Origin: Vibrio casei
GTDB lineage: Bacteria > Pseudomonadota > Gammaproteobacteria > Enterobacterales > Vibrionaceae
Length of the DNA: 64,000 nt
Direction: 5' to 3'
Assembly: GCF_002218025.2 (NCBI RefSeq)
Contig: NZ_AP018680.1
Span: 310,001 to 374,000, forward strand
Shown: one piece after another, positions 38,932 through 48,482 of the stretch
How positions within the stretch are numbered: position 1 is the first letter of the stretch
Layout: each line of letters starts with the position of its first letter
The notes under the pieces: generated by a model
Told to the model about the DNA's origin: nothing
The model's database searches: none
The model's input: only the letters and a program-made list of their open reading frames with translations
Position numbers and translations under genes: made by a program

Positions 38932-39966
38932 TTAGTGACCAATGGCAAGCTCTCGACGGATTATTTCCGCTCCGGCACTTAAAGCATTGAGTTTACCGGT
39001 CGCGACTTGATGTGATAACGGCGCCATACCGCAGTTAGTGCATGGGTATAATTTATCTGCATCGACAAACTGTAGAGCTTTACGCAAAGTATTTGCTACT
39101 TCTTCCGGTGTTTCAATGGTATTGGTTGCGACATCAATCGCGCCCACCATGACTTTCTTACCTCGAATTAGCTCTAGCAGCTCCATGGGAACATGAGAGT
39201 TATGGCATTCTAATGAGATAATATCGATATTGGATTGTTGCAGTTTAGGAAAGGCTTCTTCATATTGTAGCCATTCGGTACCGAGCGTTTTTTTCCAGTC
39301 AGTATTGGCTTTGATGCCATAGCCGTAGCAAATATGTACAGCAGTTTCACATTTCAGCCCTTCAATCGCTCTTTCTAGTGTGGCAATTCCCCAGTCATTG
39401 ACCTCATCAAAAAAGACATTAAAGGCAGGTTCATCAAATTGGATGATATCCACACCTGCCGCTTCTAACTCTTTGGCTTCTTGATTGAGTATTTTTGCAA
39501 ACTCCCAAGCTAACTTTTCGCGGCTCTTATAATGAGCATCATAAAGGGTATCAATCATGGTCATCGGGCCAGGCAATGCCCACTTGATGGGTTGTTTTGT
39601 TTGTTGACGTAAAAACTTAGCATCTTCTACAAACACCGATTTTTGACGACTAACCGGGCCAACAACAGTAGGAACGCTCGCATCATAGCGGTCACGAATT
39701 TTGACGGTTTTACGGTTCTCAAAATCCACACCGTTGAGGTGTTCTATAAAGGTCGTCACAAAATGTTGGCGTGTTTGTTCGCCATCGCTAACAATATCAA
39801 TACCCGCTTGTTGCTGAGCTTGTAGGGAAAGGCGCAGTGCATCGTGTTTGCCTGCCACGAGTTCTTCATTTTGTAATTTCCAAGGTGACCAAAGTGTTTC
39901 AGGCTCTGCAAGCCATAACGGTTTCGGTAAACTGCCAGCCGTTGATGTAGGTAATAAAGTTTTCAT
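38932..39966 (-). CDS. mesD: Core methionine synthase, MesD-type (MetE C-terminal homologue)
   Basis: A 344-residue protein equivalent to the catalytic half of cobalamin-independent methionine synthase without the folate-binding N-terminal half. Zinc ligands are visible: His211 and Cys213 in VHICYG, Glu253 in LECHNSH and Cys312 in TNCGM. It lies directly downstream of a DUF1852 gene. I recall published genetics showing that the MesD family of core methionine synthases works without methyl-folate or cobalamin but needs DUF1852 (MesX) and oxygen; the pairing here fits. It converts homocysteine to methionine with an unknown methyl donor. Confidence 0.82.
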   Translation of the reverse strand: MKTLLPTSTAGSLPKPLWLAEPETLWSPWKLQNEELVAGKHDALRLSLQAQQQAGIDIVSDGEQTRQHFVTTFIEHLNGVDFENRKTVKIRDRYDASVPTVVGPVSRQKSVFVEDAKFLRQQTKQPIKWALPGPMTMIDTLYDAHYKSREKLAWEFAKILNQEAKELEAAGVDIIQFDEPAFNVFFDEVNDWGIATLERAIEGLKCETAVHICYGYGIKANTDWKKTLGTEWLQYEEAFPKLQQSNIDIISLECHNSHVPMELLELIRGKKVMVGAIDVATNTIETPEEVANTLRKALQFVDADKLYPCTNCGMAPLSHQVATGKLNALSAGAEIIRRELAIGH

Positions 39967-40018
39967 AATAAATAATTCGCCTATTTGAAGAGATATCTAA
40001 CGTCGCGATGCAATGTCA

Positions 40019-41002
40019 TTATTTTGCGTATTGAACAGACCATTGCTCAAGGGTTCTTTGATAAGGTTTAATAAAGTGCTCTTCAGCAAATTTACCTTGG
40101 TCACTTGCTAACGCACTGCGTTCTTCCCGGTCATAAACAATTTGCGTTAAAGAGTGATCCATATTTTTCAGATCAGGTTTATAAGATTCACCAGCGGTAG
40201 TATTCGCATTATAAATCTCCGGTCGGTATATCTTTTGGAAGGTTTCCATCGTGCTAATGGTGCTTATAAGCTCGAGATTGGTGTAATCATTGAGTAAATC
40301 TCCAACATGATAAAAAGCAAATGGCGCGGCGCTGTTAGGTGGCATAAAGTAGCGAACCTGTAACCCCATTTTTTTGAAGTATTGCTCAGTTAATGAAGAT
40401 TCATTGGGCTGATATTCAACACCTAATACCGGGTGTTGGTTTGCCGTACGATGGTAGGTTTTATTATCAGAAACGCTCAGACATATTACGGGCGGTTTAT
40501 CAAAATTGCTCTTGTAAATGTCTGAATTAATAAATGCTTTGAAAATGTTGCCGTGCAATTCACCAAAGTTATCTGGAATGCTAAATTTAGTTTGGTTTCT
40601 ATTATGCTCTTGGAGTAATACGCTAAAATCATAATCTCGAACGTAAGAGGAGAAATTATTTCCCACGATGCCTTCGAGGCGCTGGTTGGTTTTTTTATCG
40701 ACAATATTGGTTTTTAATACTTCAATTGATGGGAAGTATTCGCCGTTACCTTCAACATCAATATCAATTGAAACGATCTCCAACTCAACAGAATAGCGGT
40801 TTCCCGTTGGGTTATCCCAGCGTGCTAAGGCATTAAAACGGTTGTTAATCATTGCTAACGCATTACGTAGGTTGGATTGACGATAATCGCCTCTGGCTAA
40901 GTTAGCAAAGTTCGTTGTGATGCGAGTATTGACTGATGGGTGATAGTTTTCATCGAGGCAAATGCTCTTAAGGGTAAATGTAAATTCTTTATTAATACTC
41001 AT
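40019..41002 (-). CDS. mesX: DUF1852 family protein, MesX-type partner of MesD
   Basis: A 327-residue protein matching the DUF1852 family in length and in its association with a core MetE-like enzyme. It has no signal peptide or membrane segment. Visible features include TNFANLARGDYRQSNLRNALAMINNRFN near the N-terminus (only part need be conserved) and several His/Asp residues, but I cannot assign a cofactor site. It is the upstream gene of the pair, 52 bases before mesD. Published work names it as required, together with oxygen, for MesD activity. Confidence 0.8.
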   Translation of the reverse strand: MSINKEFTFTLKSICLDENYHPSVNTRITTNFANLARGDYRQSNLRNALAMINNRFNALARWDNPTGNRYSVELEIVSIDIDVEGNGEYFPSIEVLKTNIVDKKTNQRLEGIVGNNFSSYVRDYDFSVLLQEHNRNQTKFSIPDNFGELHGNIFKAFINSDIYKSNFDKPPVICLSVSDNKTYHRTANQHPVLGVEYQPNESSLTEQYFKKMGLQVRYFMPPNSAAPFAFYHVGDLLNDYTNLELISTISTMETFQKIYRPEIYNANTTAGESYKPDLKNMDHSLTQIVYDREERSALASDQGKFAEEHFIKPYQRTLEQWSVQYAK

Positions 41003-41294
41003 CTCGTTTTAATTCCCTTTTTGATCTTCCTTGTCCGTTGATTTTTTCTAAAAAGCTTCATTAAAAATCAACAGCAATATGGATAAAGTGAAACGCTTAA
41101 GATGTTTATACTTTGTTAACTGGGTGAGTAATATTGATTTTACCTAATGATATTATGAATAAAATTCATGTTCTTATGTTGTGTGGTTTAGGTTATTGTT
41201 TTCATGAGGTAAAAGTATTTTGAGGTTACTTGGGAATATTTGTTATGCTTTCCATACATTTCAGCATGCATTGTTCATAAGGATGTGACATTTA

Positions 41295-42773
41295 ATGACG
41301 ATTCATATTCACCATCTTAGCGATCCTTCCTCGTCTTTATTGATTGAAAATTGGCAAATTAAGCCTTCTCAGCATTGGGTGATTTTTTCTAGCTATAGTC
41401 ATTGTGGCTCTGTTTTAGGGAAGGTGTTAAGTGGCTACGATAAAGTGGCCTGTCAGAATATTGAAGGCTTACCAGATTCTATTGGATGGGTGTCTTTATC
41501 TTTGCAGCAGGACTTACTCGAAAAAGAATTAGCAGAAGATGATACCGACTTCATGGATCGCTTTGATTATGGATCGAGTGTTGAAGCGTTAGTTCAAGAA
41601 GAGTGTGTTCATGATACTCAACTTGAAGCACTATTAGTATTAACGGATTTATTGCATTTGCGTCAGCGTGGTTTTCGACAACTTTCTACGGGGGAGACAC
41701 GTCGAGTCATGTTAGCAAGAGCGCTGGCTAAGGAACCAGAATTGTTAATCTTAGATGAACCCTATGCAGGTTTAGATCTTGCCCATCAGCAAAGCCTTTC
41801 AGCGTTATTAATGCAACTTTCACATCGCATGCAATTACTCATCATGACTTCTCGTGAAGATGAAATTCCACAATGTATTACTCATGTTGCCATGTTTCAT
41901 TCTGAGATTAAAAAATCAGGTGAAGTGGTGAATAAGTTGAGTGACACCATGACGATTGAGAAATGGCATGCTCACCCTGTAATGGCGCAACTTATGGCGC
42001 TGTCAGTAGAGCGTAGCCAAGAAGTATTGGATCTCATTAAGTCTCGGCGTTATCAGCCGAAATACCCTGATCCCTTAGTTGAACTGAAATCGGGCAAAGT
42101 AGAATACACCGATGGCTTGATATTTAAAGACGTTAACTGGCGCATTAATAATGGTGAGCATTGGCAAGTACGTGGACCAAACGGCTGTGGAAAAAGCACC
42201 TTATTGGGGTTGATATTAGGTGACCACCCGCAATGCTATAGCAATGACATTACCTTGTTTGGCAAACCTCGTGGCAGTGGCGAAACGATTTGGCAAGTTA
42301 AAGAGCAAATCGGTGTGGTGTCTTCCGCGTTGCATTTACAATACAGAGTCAGTTGTAGTGCGGTTGATGTTTTGTTGTCAGGCTTTTTTGATTCGATAGG
42401 TTTGTATCAAAAACCGAGTAAAAAACAGGTCGATTTAGCCAAAGATTGGCTCGCCATTTTACATATGAGCGAGTTTGAAAAAATCAGCTTTAAGCAGCTT
42501 GATTATGGTCAGCAACGCTTATTATTGATCGGGCGCGCGTTGATTAAACAACCGGTACTATTGATCTTAGATGAACCTTATCAAGGGTTAGATTTTATCA
42601 ACCGTAAGTTGGTGATGAATACATTAAATATGATTGCACAAGAAAATTTAAGCCAGCTTTTGTATGTGTCTCACCATGTCGATGATGCGTTGCCGGCCAT
42701 TCACAATTATGTGGATTTTATCGGAGATGTGCATAAAGGCTACGAGGTTGAAGTGAAAACGCTTCAGGGCTGA
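41295..42773 (+). CDS. modF: Tandem ABC ATPase ModF
   Basis: A 492-residue protein with two ABC ATPase domains and no membrane part, matching ModF (molybdate-linked). The second domain has Walker A GPNGCGKST, signature LDYGQQRLL and Walker B LLILDEPYQGLD. The first domain keeps signature LSTGETRRV and Walker B LLILDEPYAGLD, but its P-loop position reads SSYSHCGSVLGK, lacking GxxGxGKS. AAGGATG precedes the start. No modABC genes are in the window, so the role stays uncertain. Confidence 0.85.
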   Translation: MTIHIHHLSDPSSSLLIENWQIKPSQHWVIFSSYSHCGSVLGKVLSGYDKVACQNIEGLPDSIGWVSLSLQQDLLEKELAEDDTDFMDRFDYGSSVEALVQEECVHDTQLEALLVLTDLLHLRQRGFRQLSTGETRRVMLARALAKEPELLILDEPYAGLDLAHQQSLSALLMQLSHRMQLLIMTSREDEIPQCITHVAMFHSEIKKSGEVVNKLSDTMTIEKWHAHPVMAQLMALSVERSQEVLDLIKSRRYQPKYPDPLVELKSGKVEYTDGLIFKDVNWRINNGEHWQVRGPNGCGKSTLLGLILGDHPQCYSNDITLFGKPRGSGETIWQVKEQIGVVSSALHLQYRVSCSAVDVLLSGFFDSIGLYQKPSKKQVDLAKDWLAILHMSEFEKISFKQLDYGQQRLLLIGRALIKQPVLLILDEPYQGLDFINRKLVMNTLNMIAQENLSQLLYVSHHVDDALPAIHNYVDFIGDVHKGYEVEVKTLQG

Positions 42774-42835
42774 GCACTGCGGGAATAAGAAGCGTAGTTG
42801 TTGAGTTACGCCTCTATCCCCGTTCAATATAGACC

Positions 42836-43360
42836 TTAATCTTCGGTACTATGTTCTTCTTTGAGAGTACGATTCATATTAATGGTTTTGGGGCGACGGC
42901 GTTTTTGAATGGTTTGATGAACGCCCCTGCGCAAGCTTTGAAAGCTTTTTTCAATTTGATCGACCCCGAGCAAGACCGCGAGAGTAAGTACGGTAAAAAT
43001 CACGGATTGTTTCTCATGCCCCAAACCGATCATTAACCCCAGAGCGGCGAGAACCCAGATCACGGCTGCCGAGGTTACGCCATGAATTTTACCATCCATC
43101 GTCATCATGACGCCCGCGCCTAGGAAACCAACACCAGTAATGATCTGCCCAAGGACTCGTGCTTGATCAAGCGTGTTTGGTGACAACGAAACTGCCATTG
43201 CCATGAAAAGGTATGTGCCGGAGATGATCAAAATTGCGGTACGAATGCCAACGGGCTTACCTCGTAATTGGCGCTCTAAACCAATTAAGGTTCCATTGAC
43301 GGAGCAGGCAATAATTGACCACCAATTGAATGGTTCTATGTTGAGCCACTGTGGATCCAT
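42836..43360 (-). CDS. MgtC/SapB-family membrane protein
   Basis: Small inner-membrane protein of 174 residues with about four membrane segments and the family core SVNGTLIGLERQLRGKPVGIRT (in part) and GVGFLGAGVMM. The ATG at 43360 has AAGGAT upstream; a longer frame to 43414 is less likely. A basic C-terminal tail (QKRRRPKTINMNRT) follows. Relatives affect Mg2+ adaptation or ATP synthase; this member is closer to the generic YhiD-like group. Confidence 0.82.
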   Translation of the reverse strand: MDPQWLNIEPFNWWSIIACSVNGTLIGLERQLRGKPVGIRTAILIISGTYLFMAMAVSLSPNTLDQARVLGQIITGVGFLGAGVMMTMDGKIHGVTSAAVIWVLAALGLMIGLGHEKQSVIFTVLTLAVLLGVDQIEKSFQSLRRGVHQTIQKRRRPKTINMNRTLKEEHSTED

Positions 43361-43484
43361 AGTCGCTGAATTATCCTTGATTAAAATGATGTTAAAGAAG
43401 GCAATATGGCACATTGATGATTTTTATCCAGCGGATTTTTGATGATAATTTTTAATTTAAATTAAAATAATTTTTATGGTTGAG

Positions 43485-43600
43485 ATGTATCTTCAAGTAA
43501 CACCAAGATGCGTGTTCAGCGAGAATAAAACGAGCCTTATATCACGATCCGTTTTAACTCGCCCTACGGGAGTATCTTGGAGCCACTTGGTATGCATATT
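43485..43600. repeat. Dispersed palindromic repeat between mgtC and acuI
   Basis: TATCTTCAAGTAACACCAAG at the left pairs imperfectly with CTTGGAGCCACTTGGTAT at the right around about 70 bases. The core resembles 5224-5350 and 22851-22915. The 408-base gap that contains it (43361-43768) holds no credible gene, only this repeat and the acuI promoter region. Confidence 0.6.
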
Positions 43601-43768
43601 ATGCATAGATTAAATGAATTGCTTTCACTATTTTCATTGTGGGCTTTTGCCTATACTGGATGACAGATTGATTTTAAAACCTTTTATTTATTGAAGAGTT
43701 GAGTTTTAAATCGCTTAGTGTGCACACATGGGAATAAAATAAATTCCCCCATCCGATTTGGAGACGTT

Positions 43769-44749
43769 ATGTTTAAAGCTTTAGTGTTGAACCAGGAAGA
43801 TAAACGTACAATTGCCAATATTGAACATGTTGATGAAAGCCAGTTGCCCGAAGGTGAAGTGTTGGTGGCGGTCGATTATTCCTCAATTAACTATAAAGAT
43901 GGCCTTGCGGTCACAGGGAAAGGCAAAATTATTCGCCAATTCCCAATGGTTCCGGGAATTGACTTTGCGGGTACGGTTTTAGAATCTCAAGATGACCGCT
44001 ATCGTGAAGGTGACAAGGTTATTCTAACGGGTTGGGGCGTTGGTGAAAATCATTGGGGTGGAATGGCTGAAAAGGCACGCTTGAAAGCGGATTGGTTAGT
44101 GCCTTTGCCACAAGGCTTTAACAGTAAGCAAGCCATGATGGTTGGTACCGCAGGGTTCACCGCGATGTTATGCGTTCAAGCTATTGTAGATGCGGGTGTA
44201 AAACCTGAAGATGGTGAAATATTGGTGACAGGCGCAAGTGGTGGCGTAGGGTCGGTTTCGGTTACGTTATTAAGCCAGCTCGGTTACAAGGTTGCCGCCG
44301 TCACCGGGCGTATTGAACAAAATGGTCCTTGGCTAGAAAAACTCGGGGCTTCTCGTGTCATTGAACGCCGTGAGTTTGAAGAACCTGCTCGCCCATTAGA
44401 AAAACAAATTTGGGCGGGTGCGGTAGACACTGCGGGCAGTAAAGTGCTGGCAAAAGTATTAGCGCAAATGGATTACAACTCCGTGGTGGCGGCTTGCGGT
44501 TTGGCAGCAGGTTTTGATTTGCCGACTACGGTGATGCCGTTTATTTTACGTAATGTTCGTCTGCAAGGGGTTGATTCAGTTAGCTGCCCAGTAGAGAAGC
44601 GTACCGCAGCATGGAACAAATTGGTTAAACTTCTTCCTGCGAGTTATTTTGATCAAGCCTGTACAGAAATACGCTTAGAAGAGGTGGCTCAATACGCAGA
44701 AGACATCACGAATGGACAAGTGACTGGGCGAGTGGTCGTTAAGATCTAA
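43769..44749 (+). CDS. acuI: Acrylyl-CoA reductase AcuI / YhdH-family quinone oxidoreductase
   Basis: Zinc-free MDR-family NADPH reductase of 326 residues. It opens with MFKALVLNQEDK, has SSINYKDGLAVTGKGKI, and the NADPH-binding motif VTGASGGVGSVSV near 150. The AcuI/YhdH branch reduces acrylyl-CoA, relevant to DMSP breakdown in marine bacteria, though YhdH members are found widely. TTTGGAGA precedes the ATG at 43769; a longer frame from 43718 is not supported. Confidence 0.88.
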   Translation: MFKALVLNQEDKRTIANIEHVDESQLPEGEVLVAVDYSSINYKDGLAVTGKGKIIRQFPMVPGIDFAGTVLESQDDRYREGDKVILTGWGVGENHWGGMAEKARLKADWLVPLPQGFNSKQAMMVGTAGFTAMLCVQAIVDAGVKPEDGEILVTGASGGVGSVSVTLLSQLGYKVAAVTGRIEQNGPWLEKLGASRVIERREFEEPARPLEKQIWAGAVDTAGSKVLAKVLAQMDYNSVVAACGLAAGFDLPTTVMPFILRNVRLQGVDSVSCPVEKRTAAWNKLVKLLPASYFDQACTEIRLEEVAQYAEDITNGQVTGRVVVKI

Positions 44750-44917
44750 TGCCGAAAACTTAAAACTCGATCATGACAGTTTAGAGGTTTTCTCTAATAC
44801 TCTTAAAGGCTGAGCAGTACTTTGAAATGAGTCGCTGCTTGGTTTTTTTATTGTGTGATTTTTCTCTTGTTCGTTTGGCTGTTGTTTGTCGAAATAAACG
44901 ACAACTTAGATGTCTCT

Positions 44918-45859
44918 TTATTCTATTCCCATGACTTCAACTCTTTGTGCTATTAATTTCCCGCACTCTTGTTTTACAACGTTACGTAACCATTTTTGCG
45001 CGGAAGAATGTTCGCAACGTGAGTGCCAAATTAATGAATAGTCAAAAGGGGTTAATTTAAAAGGCAGCTTTTTGATGACAAGGTTATGGCGCTTTGCGAC
45101 CAAATAGGCTAAATCGGCCGGAACCGTAATGATTAGCGGTAGGGTATCCATAATGGCAAGTGCCGCTTCAAGGTGGTAAGCACGTAATATCAATGGTGGT
45201 AAAGGATGAGAGGATAATGCCTCGTCAATTAACGCTTTAACGCCATCGCTAATGGCAATCATGGCGTGTGGGGCGTTTAAATAGTCGTTTAACGTTAAGT
45301 TCACATTGGCCAAAGGATGATTGGTCGATAATAAACAAAAGACGCTAACTTTACCTAAATTCTCATGGTGTAAGGGCGCAACAGAATACGTAGGGCGGCA
45401 GATTGCCATATCGGCGCCTTGGCGGGTTAATTGCTGCGCCAGATGGTCATGTTGAAGTGGCACCAGTTCTAAGCGAATATTCGGTGCTTCTTGGTAAAGG
45501 CGTGGTAGCGCAAACGGCAAGATAGTTTGCATCGCATAATCGGTGGTGGCTATCGTGAACTTCTGTTTACAATTTTCTGGGCTAAAATCCTGAGGAGACA
45601 GCAAGCTTCGTAAGTGTTCAAGTGGGGAAGACAATTCGCTGTCTAATTCCAACGCTTTTTGAGTAGGAATAAGCGATTGGCCTTGACGTGTAAATAAAGG
45701 ATCACCAAGCATCACTCGTAGTCGTCCAAGCACACGGCTCATGGCCGACTGACTTAAATTTAATCGGTTTGCGGCTTTGCTGACACTGCCTTCTTCAATT
45801 AATACTCGTAACGCAACCAGCAGATTCAAATCACGACGATAAACATCTTCGAGTTCCAT
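44918..45859 (-). CDS. LysR-family transcriptional regulator
   Basis: A 313-residue LTTR. The N-terminal winged helix-turn-helix is RDLNLLVALRVLIEEGSVSKAANRLNLSQSAMSRVLGRL (residues about 9-47), and the effector domain starts near 95 (KFTIATTDYAMQTILP). The ligand is unknown. It starts 5 bases after epmB on the same strand, so it is likely co-transcribed with epmB rather than with an obvious target gene. Confidence 0.92.
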   Translation of the reverse strand: MELEDVYRRDLNLLVALRVLIEEGSVSKAANRLNLSQSAMSRVLGRLRVMLGDPLFTRQGQSLIPTQKALELDSELSSPLEHLRSLLSPQDFSPENCKQKFTIATTDYAMQTILPFALPRLYQEAPNIRLELVPLQHDHLAQQLTRQGADMAICRPTYSVAPLHHENLGKVSVFCLLSTNHPLANVNLTLNDYLNAPHAMIAISDGVKALIDEALSSHPLPPLILRAYHLEAALAIMDTLPLIITVPADLAYLVAKRHNLVIKKLPFKLTPFDYSLIWHSRCEHSSAQKWLRNVVKQECGKLIAQRVEVMGIE

Positions 45860-45864
45860 CCGTT

Positions 45865-46953
45865 TTAGCCTTGTGGTTTTAGTAAGTGTAAGTCTAGTGG
45901 TGTTTTGCTTTTCTCACCGCCAATTTCGCGTGTCAATTTCGGCACTAAATACCCCGATACTTGAATCATTAGGCCTTGAATAATTTGACGAGCCTCTTCA
46001 TCGGAAACATAAAAATGCGCAGCTCCTTGAACCTTATCTAAAACGTGCAAATAGTAAGGCAGCACGCCAGCAGAAAATAAAGCATGGCTGAGGTTTGCTT
46101 GTGCTTCAATGCTATTATTAATGCCTTTTAATAAGACGCTTTGATTCAGTAAGTGTACCCCAGCGCGTTTCAGTTCGATTAATGCTTCTATTAATTGACG
46201 GTTGATTTCATTGGCATGATTAATGTGAGTCACCACAACCACATTGGTGCGAGATTGTTTTAATAGATCGCATAATCCATTGGTGATTCGAGAGGGGATC
46301 ACCACAGGTAAACGGGTATGAATTCGAAGGGTTTTAATGTGTGGAATAGCACTAATGCCTTCAACCAGCCATTGTAATTCTGCATCTTTCGCCATTAAAG
46401 GGTCACCACCGGACAAAATGACTTCATCTAATTCTGGATGGCTGGCGATATAGTCAAGGCTTTGTTGCCAAGTGGTTTTATTGCCTTTGTTGTCTTGATA
46501 AGGAAAATGGCGACGGAAACAATAACGACAGTTAATCGCGCAGCCACCTTTCACGATCATTAACACGCGGCTACGATATTTATGCAATAAGCCAGGCAGT
46601 ACGTTGTCTTGCTCATCCAAAGGGTCGGTTGAATAACCATCGTGAATTTCAAATTCTTCATTTAATGGCAGTACCTGACGCAATAAAGGATCGTATGGAT
46701 TGCCTTTTTCCATTCGATCAATAAAACTTTGAGGTACACGTTGAGCAAATAATTGACGAGCTTGCAATCCTGCCAGCCAAGGCGTGGGGTCGATTTCAAG
46801 TTGCTTGAGTAATTCAAGGGGATTGGAAACCGCACCAGCCAATTCAGTTAACCAAGTATTTTCGGCTTTAGCGTTACTTTGTGAAGAGGAAGACAAGGAT
46901 TTAGGACTGTTTTTCTCAACAGAAATGACTTTTCGGGTTATCATAGGCGGCAT
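45865..46953 (-). CDS. epmB: EF-P beta-lysylation protein EpmB (lysine 2,3-aminomutase)
   Basis: Radical SAM, PLP-dependent enzyme that makes (R)-beta-lysine for EF-P. The cluster motif is CAINCRYCFRRHFPY, and the PLP-site region is near the C-terminus (VLDKVQGAAHFYVSDEEAR, YLVPKLTREIGGEKSKTPLD). Starts at 46953 or 46944 are both possible; a TTG at 46962 is less likely. It is divergent from efp, with only about 33 bases between starts. EpmA is at 55807. Confidence 0.95.
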   Translation of the reverse strand: MPPMITRKVISVEKNSPKSLSSSSQSNAKAENTWLTELAGAVSNPLELLKQLEIDPTPWLAGLQARQLFAQRVPQSFIDRMEKGNPYDPLLRQVLPLNEEFEIHDGYSTDPLDEQDNVLPGLLHKYRSRVLMIVKGGCAINCRYCFRRHFPYQDNKGNKTTWQQSLDYIASHPELDEVILSGGDPLMAKDAELQWLVEGISAIPHIKTLRIHTRLPVVIPSRITNGLCDLLKQSRTNVVVVTHINHANEINRQLIEALIELKRAGVHLLNQSVLLKGINNSIEAQANLSHALFSAGVLPYYLHVLDKVQGAAHFYVSDEEARQIIQGLMIQVSGYLVPKLTREIGGEKSKTPLDLHLLKPQG

Positions 46954-46986
46954 TGAAATCAACTCAAAGATCTGTAAGAGGAAATC

Positions 46987-47553
46987 ATGGCGACAGTTAG
47001 CACCAATGAATTCAAAGGCGGTTTAAAATTCATGTTGGATAATGAGCCTTGCTCAATCATCGAAAATGAATACGTTAAGCCTGGTAAAGGCCAAGCGTTT
47101 AACCGAGTAAAGCTTCGCAAACTTTTGTCTGGAAAAACGTTAGAGAAAACGTTCAAGTCTGGTGAAAGCTTTGAACTGGCTGACGTAGTCGATGTTGAAT
47201 TAGGCTACTTATACAACGATGGCGAATTTTACCATTTCATGAACAACGAAACTTTTGAGCAAATTGCTGCAGACGTAAAAGCTGTCGGCGATATGGCTAA
47301 ATGGTTAGTTGAAAATGACGTTTGTACTCTAACGTTATGGAATGATAACCCTATCACAGTCACTCCGCCAAACTTTGTTGAGATTGAAGTAACCGAAACG
47401 GATCCTGGCCTGAAAGGTGATACTCAAGGAACGGGCGGCAAGCCTGCTACATTGAGCACTGGCGCAGTCGTTCGCGTTCCATTATTTATCGCGATTGGCG
47501 AGGTAGTGAAAGTTGATACTCGTACTGGTGAGTATGTGGGTCGTGTTAAGTAG
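46987..47553 (+). CDS. efp: Elongation factor P
   Basis: Rescues ribosomes stalled on polyproline. 188 residues; the modified Lys34 is in the loop KPGKGQAF. The three beta domains are intact and the end is [18 protein letters not shown] precedes the ATG. Both modifying enzymes (EpmA and EpmB) are in the window, so Lys34 should carry beta-lysine. Confidence 0.98.
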   Translation: MATVSTNEFKGGLKFMLDNEPCSIIENEYVKPGKGQAFNRVKLRKLLSGKTLEKTFKSGESFELADVVDVELGYLYNDGEFYHFMNNETFEQIAADVKAVGDMAKWLVENDVCTLTLWNDNPITVTPPNFVEIEVTETDPGLKGDTQGTGGKPATLSTGAVVRVPLFIAIGEVVKVDTRTGEYVGRVK

Positions 47554-47590
47554 AGTATAAATTTTAGCTCTATAAGTTAAGTTGTATAAA

Positions 47591-47627
47591 ATAAAGCGAG
47601 TCACTTAAGTGACTCGCTTTATTTTTT
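47591..47627. terminator. Terminator after efp
   Basis: AAAGCGAGTCACTT is directly followed by AAGTGACTCGCTTT and then ATTTTTT: a 14-bp perfect stem. It probably also serves the convergent small lipoprotein gene. Confidence 0.9.
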
Positions 47628-47668
47628 GATAGTAAATTTGTTAAATAATCTGCTATATAATTTTGATC

Positions 47669-47950
47669 TTATTCACTTTCTAAGTTTCCAGAGATAGAAA
47701 CGGTTTCGATTCCTATCAGGCGGTTAAGTATACCAATAACAGATGTCATATCAGAAGGGGTTGAATGTACGGTTTTAACATCGGCATCTTTTGGTACTAA
47801 ATTATTCGCACGCTCCATTGTATTTCCAGGAATCTGTAAAAAAAGGACATTGACACTTTCTGCATGGCTAGAAAATTGTTTGTCAGTTTGGTTTAAACCA
47901 GAACAACCACTCATCGTAAGGATAGCAAGAGCAAATAAAATTGTTTTCAT
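47669..47950 (-). CDS. Small lipoprotein of unknown function
   Basis: A 93-residue protein with lipobox LTMSGC (Cys16). The mature part has no recognised domain; it contains a possible central motif VLFLQIPGNTMERANNLVPKD (in part) and a short predicted alternating C-terminus. It lies alone, convergent with efp. The signal peptide makes the frame credible; the function is unknown. Confidence 0.7.
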   Translation of the reverse strand: MKTILFALAILTMSGCSGLNQTDKQFSSHAESVNVLFLQIPGNTMERANNLVPKDADVKTVHSTPSDMTSVIGILNRLIGIETVSISGNLESE

Positions 47951-48482
47951 GATAAATCTCTATATAACAACAATGTGAAAATATGAAATTTGATTCTATA
48001 AAAGCTTTTTTTCGTTAAACATGGCAGATGTAAAAGAATAATATTTTATATGACAACTATTTATTCTTTGAAATGCAATAACGCTTGGCTTAAATGTATG
48101 GAAGGGGATGTATTCATGAAAACATCCAATATATTACTGGCTTTCAAGCTATTTTCCTCTGTAATTAAAAGCACTTAAAGAGTAAGGGGAGATGAATATG
48201 TACGACTCCTATGACTTAACGTATTAAATCTCATCCAGTGTATCAATTGATGAGTTATGTAGCCTCCATTCCAGCTGATATAGATCTAAGTAAAAACCGA
48301 AGAAAACTCTTTACGCCGACTGGTGAAATAACCTGTCAATAATAAATGAAAGAGGAGAGGTATTTCATATGGTTTGATAGATTGCCTTTTAAGCATGAAA
48401 TAATCACCTTCAATTATCCTTTACTATCATATAAATGTTATGTTGTAACATATCCATTACATGTAGCAAAGTGTGTTTAATT
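47951..48482. other. Intergenic region before the metal ABC operon
   Basis: These 532 AT-rich bases have no credible gene. A Zur-box-like palindrome lies at 48432-48454. A very short frame at 48250 (28 codons) has no support. The left part must hold the promoter of the 47669-47950 lipoprotein. Confidence 0.55.
48432..48454. promoter_or_regulatory. Zur-box-like operator
   Basis: ATGTTA-N5-TAACAT within a 23-base stretch matches most positions of the gammaproteobacterial Zur consensus (GAAATGTTATA-N-TATAACATTTC). It lies 29 bases before the small ORF at 48483 and about 157 before the ABC ATPase start, consistent with zinc-responsive repression of the whole operon. Confidence 0.7.

Noticed and set aside
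48250..48340. A 28-codon frame upstream of the metal operon
   Set aside because: It has no ribosome-binding site, no hydrophobic or conserved motif and no coupling to a neighbour.
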